Shown: piece after piece, positions 48,723-57,163 of the stretch
Layout: every line of letters starts with the position of its first letter
Numbering within the stretch: the first letter of the stretch is position 1
Assembly (NCBI RefSeq): GCF_020524765.1
Contig: NZ_JAIVLR010000001.1
Location: 868,001-932,000 of the forward strand
Source of the DNA: Qipengyuania gaetbuli
Lineage (GTDB): Bacteria; Pseudomonadota; Alphaproteobacteria; Sphingomonadales; Sphingomonadaceae
Length of the DNA stretch: 64,000 bases
Reading direction: 5' to 3'
Notes under the pieces: model-generated
What the model was told of the DNA's origin: nothing
What the model saw: only the letters and a program-made list of their open reading frames with translations
The model's database searches: none
Translations under genes and position numbers: made by a program

Positions 48723-48855
48723 CGGATAGTCCTTCAAAAATTCGTTGTCTGTCGGGCGAATCGCGCCAACAAAAAGGGCCGCCGCTGCCGGCGACCGCAT
48801 TGGTGGAGGGGCGCTTAGGCGAAACGCTGTGGTCGGTCAAGCCCTCCGCGCAGCG

Positions 48856-49734
48856 TCAATATGCGGCATAGGCAATCTGCGGTGCACGCTCGCCAATGCC
48901 GGCTCCGCCGCCCACCCAGCGCCGCATTTCGCGCGCATCGAGCCAGCGGGCAGAGCGGTGCGGGACGGAGTTGGTGAAGCGGTAGAATGCACGCGCATCA
49001 CGCTCGCTCATGCCCATTTCACGGTAATAGGTGAGGTAGCGGCGGTTTTCCGGCGCATCCTCTTCGTAATCCTGCGCTTCGTGGCCATGTTCATCCATCC
49101 AGCTGTGCACGGCAAACTCCGCCCCGTCGGCGATATCGCGGGCCGTACCTGCGAGGAATAGCTCGACCGCACCCGAACGCACCGATCCGCGACGCGGAAC
49201 ATATGTGGCGAGCCCGGCTGCACGAATCATCCGGCCGAGTTTCATGTTGGCCAGATCATCGCTCGTGCCCGGGCATTCGACCATGTCGAGCTGCGCAAGG
49301 TTGGGGTGGCGGCGCATCATGACGCGAAACCAGCGCGGGCTGTCCGCATCGGTTTCGCCGACCAGCGCCACGCGCCCTTCGTCGAGCACGCGGAAAGGAC
49401 CGTACTGGGCAATCCCGGCGCTGTAATTTCGCAAGCTGCGGTCGATGCCGGGGAAGCGGGCGCGTAAGGCGGAATAGGTCGGCTGCTGCACCGGTCGCGG
49501 GACGAACTGCGGTGCAGCGGGGACCGGCGCGTAGACGATCGTCTGCACCGTGACCGATACCGGCGCGCGCGGCGCTTCGATCGCGGGGATCGGGCGACCC
49601 GCATGGACCTGCTGCACGACCGGCTGGCTGACGAAGGCAATAGGGAGCTTCACGAGGCCCATCGACTGCGCCGCCACCGGGGAGGCAATTCCGGTGGCCA
49701 GTGTGGCAAGCAGGAGAAGGACCGCGCGAAGCAT
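48856..49734 (-). CDS. secreted ClpP-fold (COG3904-like) protein
   Basis: A 292-aa exported protein with signal peptide 1-22. After a Pro-rich, variable part (to about 85), residues 120-260 show a ClpP/crotonase-like pattern: GSVRSGAVELFLAG places Ser187 as candidate nucleophile and FAVHSW places His210 as its partner; Asp/Glu follow near 217-228. It resembles predicted periplasmic COG3904 proteins. Activity is unproven. It stands alone between rpmH and comM. Confidence 0.6.
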   Translation of the reverse strand: MLRAVLLLLATLATGIASPVAAQSMGLVKLPIAFVSQPVVQQVHAGRPIPAIEAPRAPVSVTVQTIVYAPVPAAPQFVPRPVQQPTYSALRARFPGIDRSLRNYSAGIAQYGPFRVLDEGRVALVGETDADSPRWFRVMMRRHPNLAQLDMVECPGTSDDLANMKLGRMIRAAGLATYVPRRGSVRSGAVELFLAGTARDIADGAEFAVHSWMDEHGHEAQDYEEDAPENRRYLTYYREMGMSERDARAFYRFTNSVPHRSARWLDAREMRRWVGGGAGIGERAPQIAYAAY

Positions 49735-49893
49735 GCAGCCGCACTGCGCCCGCCCCTCTTACCGGCTTGCCAAAGGGCATGGTCAACGCGGCGTTAACGC
49801 CATGTCTTTCCCGAACATTTTGCCTGCCAAGTCTCGACAACAAAAGGGTTTTTCGTCACTGCCTCCGGACGAATACAGAGACGGGGGTTAAGG

Positions 49894-51402
49894 GTGGTCG
49901 CACTGGTCCGGACGGTGGCCTATCTCGGGCTGGAAGCGCGCGCGGTGGAGGTTCAATGCTCGCTTGCGCCGGGCCTTCCGAACTTCAACATCGTCGGGCT
50001 GGCGGACAAGGCCGTGGGCGAAAGCAAGGAACGGGTGCGCGCCGCCCTGTCATCCATGGGACTGGCTCTGCCGCCCAAGCGGATCACGATCAACCTGTCG
50101 CCTGCGGACCTTCCCAAGGAGGGGTCGCATTACGACCTGCCGATCGCACTGGCAGTGCTCGCCGCGATGGCCGTGACCGATGCCGAGCAGCTGGAGGACT
50201 GGATCGTGGTGGGCGAGCTGGCGCTCGACGCACGAGTAGCGCCTTCGCCGGGCGTGCTCCTCGCCGCGATGCATGCCAGCGAGACGGGCAAGGGCCTGAT
50301 CTGCCCCGCGGCGCAAGGTTCGGAAGCCAAGTGGGCAAGCCAGGTACCGGTCCTCGCCGCGCCCGACCTTGCCAGCCTGCTCAATCATCTCAAGGGAACA
50401 GGGCAGCTCGCCGAACCCGAGCGCGGACTGGTCGACGAACCGGTCCATTGCGCCGACCTCAGGCAGGTAAAGGGGCAGGAAACAGCCAAGCGCGCGCTCG
50501 AGATAGCGGCGGCGGGCGGCCACAACCTCCTGATAATCGGGCCACCCGGTGCCGGCAAGTCGCTCCTTGCAAGCTGCCTGCCCGGAATCCTGCCGCCACT
50601 CACCCCGCCCGAGGCGCTCGAGGTGAGCATGGTGCAATCGGTCGCCGGCCTGCTCGAAGACGGTCGCATCAGCCGCGCACGACCCTTCAGGGCTCCGCAC
50701 CACTCCGCCAGCATGGCTGCGCTCACAGGCGGGGGACTGCGTGTGAAGCCGGGCGAGGTAAGCCTGGCGCACCTTGGCGTCCTGTTCCTCGACGAACTGC
50801 CCGAATTCCAGCGGGCGGTGCTCGATTCGCTACGGCAGCCGCTTGAAACGAACACGGTGGATGTGGCGCGCGCGAACGCACACGTGACCTTCCCCGCCAA
50901 CGTCCAACTGATCGCCGCGATGAACCCGTGCCGCTGTGGCCACCTCGGCGACCCCGCGCTCGCCTGCAGCCGCGCGCCGAAATGTGCTGCCGATTACCAG
51001 AGCAAGGTTTCAGGTCCGATGCTCGACCGGATCGACCTCCACGTGGAAGTCGATCCGGTCAGCGCGGCCGATCTCGCGCTTCCTCCACCTGCCGAAGGAA
51101 GCGCCGAGGTCGCCGCCCGTGTTGCGGCCGCCCGGGCCCGCCAGAGCGCACGCGAGGCCGAAAGCGGGGTGCGCACCAATTCGGAACTGCAGGGCGATGC
51201 GCTCGAACGCTTCGCCGGCCCGGACGAGGCGGGCCGCCAGTTGCTGATGCAGGCGGCCAGCGCGATGCGGCTGTCCGCCCGCAGCTATACGCGAATGCTG
51301 CGCGTCGCGCGCACGATCGCCGACCTGGCCGGGTCAGAACAGGTCGGCCGCATCCACATAGCAGAGGCGCTCAGCTACCGCAGGCAGCCGCCACGCGCCT
51401 GA
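49894..51402 (+). CDS. comM: YifB/ComM family Mg-chelatase-like AAA+ ATPase
   Basis: A 502-aa ATPase. The N-terminal Lon-protease-like domain (about 20-145, FNIVGLADKAVGESKERVRAAL) precedes the AAA+ module with Walker A GPPGAGKSLLASCLPG at about 214-229 and Walker B LFLDELPEF near 297-305. The conserved MNPCRCGHLGD lies near 345-355. ComM is a branch-migration helicase in natural transformation. Starts with GTG. Confidence 0.93.
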   Translation: MVALVRTVAYLGLEARAVEVQCSLAPGLPNFNIVGLADKAVGESKERVRAALSSMGLALPPKRITINLSPADLPKEGSHYDLPIALAVLAAMAVTDAEQLEDWIVVGELALDARVAPSPGVLLAAMHASETGKGLICPAAQGSEAKWASQVPVLAAPDLASLLNHLKGTGQLAEPERGLVDEPVHCADLRQVKGQETAKRALEIAAAGGHNLLIIGPPGAGKSLLASCLPGILPPLTPPEALEVSMVQSVAGLLEDGRISRARPFRAPHHSASMAALTGGGLRVKPGEVSLAHLGVLFLDELPEFQRAVLDSLRQPLETNTVDVARANAHVTFPANVQLIAAMNPCRCGHLGDPALACSRAPKCAADYQSKVSGPMLDRIDLHVEVDPVSAADLALPPPAEGSAEVAARVAAARARQSAREAESGVRTNSELQGDALERFAGPDEAGRQLLMQAASAMRLSARSYTRMLRVARTIADLAGSEQVGRIHIAEALSYRRQPPRA

Positions 51403-51422
51403 TTTGGCAGAGTTCATCAGCC

Positions 51423-51773
51423 CTAGTTGCTTTCGCCCATGTCGAGGTTGAGCTTGACCGTTTCGTGCTCCACGTCGCCTTCGAATTTTTTGAGGAAATC
51501 CTCGATCGGGATCGCCTGCGCCTTGTCGACCATGGGGTTCGACTTGGCCATTTCGACGGCGCGCAATTCGTCCGGCGTCATGCGGACATGGACGTAAGGC
51601 ATCCAGACCTCGCCGAATTCGGCTTGCTGGTACCAGACGTCGAGCACGTCGTAGGAAGCCCACGAGCCGTTCGGTTCGCGCAGGCGGATGCCTTCGCCGA
51701 TGCGCGGCACGGCAACCGTCTTGATGCGGAAGACGGTCTGGTGGGTTTCGTTCTGAACTTCGATTTCAATCAC
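51423..51773 (-). CDS. conserved hypothetical protein
   Basis: A 116-aa acidic protein of mixed strands and helices. The first 60 residues (MIEIEVQNETHQTVF, then a beta-rich stretch) look like a small barrel or SH3-like fold; the C-terminal half is charged and helical. No signal peptide or membrane segment, no recognised family. It converges with comM. Confidence 0.6.
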   Translation of the reverse strand: MIEIEVQNETHQTVFRIKTVAVPRIGEGIRLREPNGSWASYDVLDVWYQQAEFGEVWMPYVHVRMTPDELRAVEMAKSNPMVDKAQAIPIEDFLKKFEGDVEHETVKLNLDMGESN

Positions 51774-51883
51774 AATACGGCCCGGCTCCGGCGGGACTTG
51801 AGGCCCGACTTCGCGATTCTCTTCGCATCAACCTGTTGAGATGGTTTTAACGATGACGTCACGGTGCCAGTCGCGCCATGACG

Positions 51884-52189
51884 TCACTTTTGCGCATAAG
51901 GCGTATTCTTGAGCAGGTGCCGGTTGTAGTCTGGCGCGCCGTCGTCCCACCAGACCGGTCCACGCTCGCCGAGGCCCAGCTTGGCGGCATGCACTTCACT
52001 GCGAGCACGTTTCTCGGCCTCGCCGTCGTCTGAACGGCACGCTGCCGCCACGGCGCGTCGAGCCGCCATCAGCCGGTCTACCAGCGCCTGGCGTTCATTA
52101 TCCGGCAGGTTCGGATTGGCCGCCCGCCACAGGCGGCCGCGTACGATGATGTAGCGGCCGTCAGGCGTGCGTTCGACCGCTTCGCTCAG
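51884..52189 (-). CDS. conserved hypothetical protein with probable CTG start
   Basis: A 101-aa product if read from the CTG at 52189, whose last bases are shared with the HxlR stop (CTGA). The first ATG is only at codon 41, but the 40 residues before it (ERTPDGRYIIVRGRLWRAAN and following) look fully protein-like and continue the same fold. The C-terminus GERGPVWWDDGAPDYNRH is highly distinctive. I recall similar unnamed sphingomonad proteins; function unknown. Confidence 0.55.
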   Translation of the reverse strand: MSEAVERTPDGRYIIVRGRLWRAANPNLPDNERQALVDRLMAARRAVAAACRSDDGEAEKRARSEVHAAKLGLGERGPVWWDDGAPDYNRHLLKNTPYAQK

Positions 52190-52740
52190 GCGGCGTCCTT
52201 GGCCTTGCGAGCGGAAGCGATGTCGACGACCGAGCCATTCTTCATGATGGCATGCGGCTCTGCCTTGGTTCCGTCGGCGCGGATGCCGAGGTTCTTGCGT
52301 TCGACAAGAGCCAGGTCCGCTGGGCCCAGAAGGCGCCCGTCGTGGCTGAGGATGGAAGTCGGCCCGATGGGCAGGCGATCACGCTCGTCCACCAGCACCG
52401 GGTTCTCGACCACTTCGGCGCCGTATTTCTGGCCCCACTGGCGCAGCGCCACCATGGCCGGCAGCAGGTCGAAGCCCTTGTCGGTAAGGCGGTATTCGAT
52501 CTTGCGGCGGTCATCCGGGCAAGGATCGCGCTTGAGGATGCCATGCTCGACCAGCTTGGCCAGCCGGTTCGAGAGGATGTTGCGGGCAATGCCCAGTTCG
52601 CTGAGGAATTCCTCGAAATGGTGCAGGCCGTTGAAGCTGGCCCGCAGGATCATGAAACTCCAGCGTTCGCCCATGACTTCCAGTGCCTGCGGCAAGCCGC
52701 ATTCGGTGAGTTCGCGCAGTGGTTCGCGGATGTCGCCCAT
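52186..52740 (-). CDS. HxlR-family winged helix transcriptional regulator
   Basis: A 184-aa regulator. Residues 10-105 form the HxlR/MarR-type winged helix (CGLPQALEVMGERWSFMILR, then LGIARNILSNRLAKLVEHGIL). Cys14 at the usual redox-sensing place of HxlR proteins is present. The 75-residue C-terminal extension is longer than simple family members. It is divergent from the CC_3452-family gene across a palindromic intergenic region that probably holds its operator. Confidence 0.9.
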   Translation of the reverse strand: MGDIREPLRELTECGLPQALEVMGERWSFMILRASFNGLHHFEEFLSELGIARNILSNRLAKLVEHGILKRDPCPDDRRKIEYRLTDKGFDLLPAMVALRQWGQKYGAEVVENPVLVDERDRLPIGPTSILSHDGRLLGPADLALVERKNLGIRADGTKAEPHAIMKNGSVVDIASARKAKDAA

Positions 52741-52874
52741 AAAATCAGTCCTTCCCGTGAAACCTATTTAGCGCAGTTTTCGCCAAAGCCAAATATTTCC
52801 AAAAAAAATGGGTTGCATCCCGAAACCTATCGGCATAGGTAGCGATTCGCAACCAGTTGCAAATGAAAACCTAG

Positions 52875-52912
52875 ATTGCAATTTTCGCAAGGCCAGTTGA
52901 GAAAATTGCAAT
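52875..52912. promoter_or_regulatory. 12-bp perfect inverted repeat, probable operator
   Basis: ATTGCAATTTTC (52875-52886) and GAAAATTGCAAT (52901-52912) are perfect inverted copies separated by 14 bases. They lie between the divergent HxlR and CC_3452-family genes, 20 bases before the latter's ATG. A smaller palindrome GCAAC-CA-GTTGC lies near 52849-52860. Either may bind the HxlR protein. Confidence 0.6.
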
Positions 52913-52931
52913 GAAATATCGGAGTTTGACC

Positions 52932-53276
52932 ATGACCCTCTCCCTGAACCGCACCGCTCACCTGGGCGTTCTCGCAACCGCTTTCGCCTATACCACGCTG
53001 ACCTTCGGCGCGCTCGTCACCCCGACGGTTGCCGAAGCCAAGTCGTCGAACGGCCCGTTCTACACCGCCGAACTCGCGCAGCCTGCTGCCGAGCGCACCG
53101 TGATTGCAGGCGGCGTCGCATGGACCTGCGCCGACACGACCTGCGTCGGCACCAAGGGCACCTCGCGTCCGCTGCGCGTGTGCCGCGAACTGAACCGTGA
53201 CCTCGGCGAAGTGGTTTCCTTCACCGCCAAGGGCGAAGCGCTGGAAGCCGACAAGCTGGCGAAGTGCAACGGCTAA
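52932..53276 (+). CDS. CC_3452 family exported protein
   Basis: A 114-aa protein with an N-terminal hydrophobic signal (about 8-34, ending VAEAK). The mature part FYTAELAQPAAERTVIAGG, then WTCADTTCVGTKGTSRPL and RVCRELNRDLGEV matches the CC_3452 family; three conserved Cys suggest a disulfide. Function unknown. GGAG at 52920-52923 supports the ATG at 52932 over one at 52911. It may be the target of the divergent HxlR regulator. Confidence 0.78.
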   Translation: MTLSLNRTAHLGVLATAFAYTTLTFGALVTPTVAEAKSSNGPFYTAELAQPAAERTVIAGGVAWTCADTTCVGTKGTSRPLRVCRELNRDLGEVVSFTAKGEALEADKLAKCNG

Positions 53277-53323
53277 GGCCGTCCACCAGACCCCCCACCC
53301 CCTCTCCATCAGGGTGGAACTCC

Positions 53324-53354
53324 AAGGCCCCGGCGGAAACGCTGGGGCCTTTTT
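53324..53354 (+). terminator. rho-independent terminator of the CC_3452-family gene
   Basis: AAGGCCCCGGCG (53324-53335) pairs with CGCTGGGGCCTT (53340-53351) with one G-T pair around a GAAA loop, followed by a T-run (53350-53354) that touches the stop of the convergent HAD gene. Confidence 0.9.
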
Positions 53355-53965
53355 CAGATCAGCCCGCGTGCGGAGAGGTCGTGTTCGAGTCCGGCGGCAT
53401 CAGTGAAGTGATGGACCTGCCAGCCGCAGCCTTGCGCGGCTTCGATGTTCGCCTCGTTATCGTCGATGAACAGCATTGCGGCCGCGCGCAGTGCGAATCG
53501 TTCTTCCGCCAGCGCGAAGATCGCAGGGTCGGGCTTGGCGAGGCATTCCTCGCCGGAGACGACGATATCGCGGAAGCGGTCGAAAATCGGTGCGGTCGGG
53601 CGGAAGCCGGCCCAGAACTCGGCGCCGAAATTGGTGATCGCGAACAGCGGAACGCCCCGTGCATCAAGCCTTTCGACCAGTGCATGGCTACCTTCGACCG
53701 GGCCGGGGATCGTTTCGTTGAACCGCGTCGCATAGGCGCGAATCTCATCCGCGAAATCGGGATAGAGCGCGATGCGTTCGGGCACCATTTCCCCGAGCGG
53801 CCGGCCACGATCGTGCTGGAAATGCCATTCTTCGGTCACGACCTCGTCGAGCAGCGTGCGCAGCCGCGCCTCGTCGTCGACGATCTTCTCGAACAGCGAG
53901 GCGATCTGCCACTGGTAGAGCACGCGCCCCACGTCGAACACGACGGCTTCCACGCTGGCTGCCAT
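53354..53965 (-). CDS. HAD family hydrolase
   Basis: A 203-aa HAD enzyme of the 2-haloacid-dehalogenase/phosphatase type. Motif I is VVFDVGRVLYQW (nucleophile Asp), motif II AITNFG, motif III Lys in CLAKPDP, motif IV MLFIDDNEAN. The DVGR form of motif I lacks the second Asp of phosphatases, as in YihX-like members. The ATG at 53965 is preferred over one 33 bases upstream. Substrate unknown. Confidence 0.88.
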   Translation of the reverse strand: MAASVEAVVFDVGRVLYQWQIASLFEKIVDDEARLRTLLDEVVTEEWHFQHDRGRPLGEMVPERIALYPDFADEIRAYATRFNETIPGPVEGSHALVERLDARGVPLFAITNFGAEFWAGFRPTAPIFDRFRDIVVSGEECLAKPDPAIFALAEERFALRAAAMLFIDDNEANIEAAQGCGWQVHHFTDAAGLEHDLSARGLI

Positions 53966-54062
53966 TATCGCCCCTTCCCGAATGCGAACGGCCCGCACTC
54001 CCTCGGGAGCCGGGCCGGTCGGAAAACCAGTCGCGACGCCAACGGCGCCGCACGCCAGATGC

Positions 54063-54188
54063 TTAGCCCTGGCGAGCCTTGAAGCGACGGTTGGTCTTGT
54101 TGATGACGTAGGTCCGCCCGCGACGACGGATCACGCGGCAATCGCGGTGCCGGCTCTTGAGCGACTTGAGGCTGTTGCGGATCTTCAT
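54063..54188 (-). CDS. rpmJ: 50S ribosomal protein L36, zinc-independent form
   Basis: A 41-aa basic protein ([20 protein letters not shown] start, ending RRFKARQG). It keeps the L36 core but has a single Cys, lacking the CxxC-C-H zinc ligands, so it is the C-minus type (YkgO-like) normal in alphaproteobacteria. Too short for many gene finders. It stands alone between the HAD gene and galE. Confidence 0.95.
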   Translation of the reverse strand: MKIRNSLKSLKSRHRDCRVIRRRGRTYVINKTNRRFKARQG

Positions 54189-54281
54189 GGTATATCTCGT
54201 CTAGCAAATAAATACGCGCCGGAGTTGGAGCCCCGACGCGCCAAATTCAAGCGCGCCCGTTAGCGACGGGGGTGATTCCCG

Positions 54282-55295
54282 TCAAGCATCTCCGCGAATT
54301 TCGCTGAGTTTGCGCTCCCACTGAACCGCGTGGCCGATGATCTGGTCGAGATCGGCGTATTTGGGCTGCCAAGGCAGAGTAGCCGTGATGCGCGACGGAT
54401 CGGATACCAGCTCGCCCGGGTCCCCCGCACGGCGCGGCTCCATCCGCCGCTCGATCCGCGAATTGGTCACCCGGTCGACGGCATCCAGCACCTCGAGGAC
54501 CGAGAAGCCGCGCCCGTAACCACAGTTCATGGTCAGCGAACGGGCTGGCTGGTCGATCAGCGCCTCGAGCGCGAGAACGTGGGCCGCCGCAAGGTCGCTG
54601 ACATGGATGTAATCGCGCACCCCGGTGCCGTCGGGGGTGTCGAAATCGGTGCCGAAGACCGAGACCCCGTCGCGCTTGCCCGTCGCCGCCTCGCAGGCGA
54701 CTTTGATCAGATGGGTCGCGCCGGCCGTCGACTGGCCGGTCCGCGCCTGCGGATCGGCGCCTGCAACATTGAAGTAGCGCAAGGCGCAAAAGTTGAACCC
54801 GTGCGCGGCGGTGGCGTCGGCCAGCATCTGTTCTGTCATCAGTTTCGACCAGCCATACGGATTGATGGGCTGCCTGGGGCTGTCTTCGGATACCGGGGAT
54901 GCCTCCGGCGTGCCGTAGGTCGCGGCGGTCGAGGAGAAAATGAAGTGCTCCACCCCGCCCTTGACCGCTGCCTCGATCAGGGCGCGGCTCTTCACCGTGT
55001 TGTTGTCGTAATATTTGAGCGGGTTCTCTACCGATTCTGGCACCACGACCGAGCCGGCAAAATGCATGATCGCCTTAATGCTCTGCTCGGCGATGATTTG
55101 TGCCACCAGATCGCCGTCGGCAATATCGCCTTCATAAAGCGGGACATCGTCGGGCACGGCGAATTTGAACCCGGTCGACAGGTTGTCGATGACTGCCACC
55201 GGCCAGCCGGAATCGCGCAAGGCCAGCACTGCGTGACTTCCGATGTAGCCGGCGCCGCCGGTCACAAGGACGGGAATTTTCTTTATGCTATCCAT
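54282..55295 (-). CDS. galE: UDP-glucose 4-epimerase GalE
   Basis: A 337-aa NAD-dependent epimerase of the extended SDR family. GGAGYIGSHAVLAL binds NAD; FSSTAATYG and YGWSKLMTEQ give the Ser/Tyr-x3-Lys catalytic set. It interconverts UDP-glucose and UDP-galactose for polysaccharide or LPS synthesis. Start at 55295 (MDSIKKIPVLVTGG) is preferred over the long non-conserved extension. Confidence 0.94.
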   Translation of the reverse strand: MDSIKKIPVLVTGGAGYIGSHAVLALRDSGWPVAVIDNLSTGFKFAVPDDVPLYEGDIADGDLVAQIIAEQSIKAIMHFAGSVVVPESVENPLKYYDNNTVKSRALIEAAVKGGVEHFIFSSTAATYGTPEASPVSEDSPRQPINPYGWSKLMTEQMLADATAAHGFNFCALRYFNVAGADPQARTGQSTAGATHLIKVACEAATGKRDGVSVFGTDFDTPDGTGVRDYIHVSDLAAAHVLALEALIDQPARSLTMNCGYGRGFSVLEVLDAVDRVTNSRIERRMEPRRAGDPGELVSDPSRITATLPWQPKYADLDQIIGHAVQWERKLSEIRGDA

Positions 55296-55420
55296 GTGCC
55301 CGCGCCTAGCAGATCGCGTGGGCGGCGCAATCGGTGCGGCCGGAAACTCCCGTCCGGAGCCTTTGCCGCCTGTCGCGCGTTCTTCTTTCTTTAACGCCCA
55401 ACGTCGAAAGAGCCCCCAAA

Positions 55421-56026
55421 ATGAACCGGATCGCCCTGACATTCGCTGCCCTCGGCACATTTGCACTCTCAGCCTGCGCCACCGCGCCGGGCCCCGTGCA
55501 GGTCACGCGATTCGTCGCACCGGAAGCGGGTGCCCGCCTCGGCGAAGGCACGATCTTCCTAGAAGGATCCGGCGCGCAGGACACGGACAGCCTCGCCCTG
55601 ATGCCATACAAGTCCGCCGTCGCTGCCCAGCTTCGAGCCTTGGGCTACACCGAGACCGACCGAGCTTCCGCCCGCCAGATCGCAACGGTTACGCTCGAAC
55701 GATACGTGCAGAGCGCGGAAGGCAGGCGCTCGCCGGTTACTGTCGGCGTCGGCGGGCGGACCGGGAGTTATGGCTCCGGCGTCGGTGTCGGCATCGGCAT
55801 CAACCTGGGCGGCGGCGAGCGCGACAAGCTGGGTAGCGAACTGTCCGTCACCATCCGCGACGCCGCATCGCAAGCCAACTTGTGGGAAGGCCGCGCCGAC
55901 CTGCGCGTTCCCGACAATTCGCCCCTTGCGCAAGCGCAAGCAAACGCACAGACCCTCGCCGCCGCGCTGTTCAGCGATTTTCCCGGCAACAATGGCGAAA
56001 CGATAGAAGTAGAGGTTCCCAAGTGA
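55421..56026 (+). CDS. DUF4136-type lipoprotein
   Basis: A 201-aa lipoprotein; the signal ends FALSAC with Cys19 lipidated. The body is strand-rich with a Gly-rich [18 protein letters not shown] segment near 120-140, as in DUF4136 proteins. Envelope function unknown. Its stop overlaps the M14 peptidase start (GTGA). Confidence 0.78.
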   Translation: MNRIALTFAALGTFALSACATAPGPVQVTRFVAPEAGARLGEGTIFLEGSGAQDTDSLALMPYKSAVAAQLRALGYTETDRASARQIATVTLERYVQSAEGRRSPVTVGVGGRTGSYGSGVGVGIGINLGGGERDKLGSELSVTIRDAASQANLWEGRADLRVPDNSPLAQAQANAQTLAAALFSDFPGNNGETIEVEVPK

Positions 56027-57162
56027 GCGATATCCGGATCGATGCCGAGTTCGACAGCGGCAATATCGAAGTGCTGTCGATCGATGGCGCCAGTGCGAAG
56101 CTGGCGATCCCGCTCGATACCAAGAGCGAGTTCAAGCAGTGGTTCCATTTCCGCGTGACCGGCGCGGCAGGGCGCGAGCTTGTGCTGAAGATCCGCGACC
56201 TCGAAACCAGCGCCTATCCGGGCGGCTGGCCGGGCTACGATGCCTGCGTTTCGGAAGACCGCGATTACTGGGGCCGCGCCGCCTCTTCCTATGACAAGGA
56301 CGAGGACGGCGGCACGCTGACGATCCGCTACACGCCCGCAAGCGACGTGGTGTGGTTCGCTTACTTTGCGCCCTATTCGATGGAGCGTCACCACGACCTC
56401 GTCGCAGAAGCCGCATCGAGCGAAGGCGTGGACTACCGCTGCCTCGGCACCACGCTCGACGGCCAGCCGATCGACTGCCTCGAAATGGGAGAAGGCGAAT
56501 TCAAGGTCTGGCTCTACGCCCGCCAGCACCCGGGCGAAACGCAGGCCGAATGGTGGATGGAAGGCGCGCTCGAGGTGCTGACCGATCCTGCCGACAGCGT
56601 CGGGCGTCTGCTGCGCCAGCGGTGCCGCCTCCATGTCGTGCCCAACTGCAATCCCGACGGATCGCGCCGCGGAAACTTGCGCGTCAACGCCGCGGGCATC
56701 AACCTCAACCGCGAATGGGCGGAACCGACGGCCGAAAAGAGCCCCGAGGTTCTCGCCATCCGCAATCGGATGGACGAAACGGGCGTCGACTTCGCGATGG
56801 ACGTCCACGGCGACGAGGCGATCCCTGTCGCCTTCATCGCCGGCTTCGAAGGCATCCCGAGCTGGAAGGACGAGCAGGGCGAAGGCTATTACAACTTCGA
56901 GAAGATCCTCGACCGCCGCACGCCCGATTTCCAGACCGAGCAGGGCTATGTGAAGTCCAAGCCGGGCCAGGCGAACCTCACCATGAGCACCAACCAGGTG
57001 GCCGAGCGTTTCGGCGCGGTCGCGATGACGCTGGAGATGCCCTACAAGGACAATCCCGCAAGCCCCGAGCCCGAGCAAGGCTGGTCGCCGGAACGCTGCA
57101 AGATGCTGGCCCGTGATTGCCTTGCCAGCCTGCTCGAATGGCTGGAAGCGCGGGACAAGTAG
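56023..57162 (+). CDS. M14 family zinc carboxypeptidase, cytosolic CCP-like
   Basis: A 379-aa protein without a signal peptide. An N-terminal beta-sandwich (about 1-120) precedes the M14 domain with zinc ligands in [11 protein letters not shown] (His169, Glu172) and MDVHGDEA (His near 261), and catalytic Glu in TLEMPYKD near 337. This architecture is that of the Nna1/CCP subfamily. Bacterial substrates are not established. Starts with GTG overlapping the lipoprotein stop. Confidence 0.87.
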   Translation: MSDIRIDAEFDSGNIEVLSIDGASAKLAIPLDTKSEFKQWFHFRVTGAAGRELVLKIRDLETSAYPGGWPGYDACVSEDRDYWGRAASSYDKDEDGGTLTIRYTPASDVVWFAYFAPYSMERHHDLVAEAASSEGVDYRCLGTTLDGQPIDCLEMGEGEFKVWLYARQHPGETQAEWWMEGALEVLTDPADSVGRLLRQRCRLHVVPNCNPDGSRRGNLRVNAAGINLNREWAEPTAEKSPEVLAIRNRMDETGVDFAMDVHGDEAIPVAFIAGFEGIPSWKDEQGEGYYNFEKILDRRTPDFQTEQGYVKSKPGQANLTMSTNQVAERFGAVAMTLEMPYKDNPASPEPEQGWSPERCKMLARDCLASLLEWLEARDK

Positions 57163-57163
57163 G

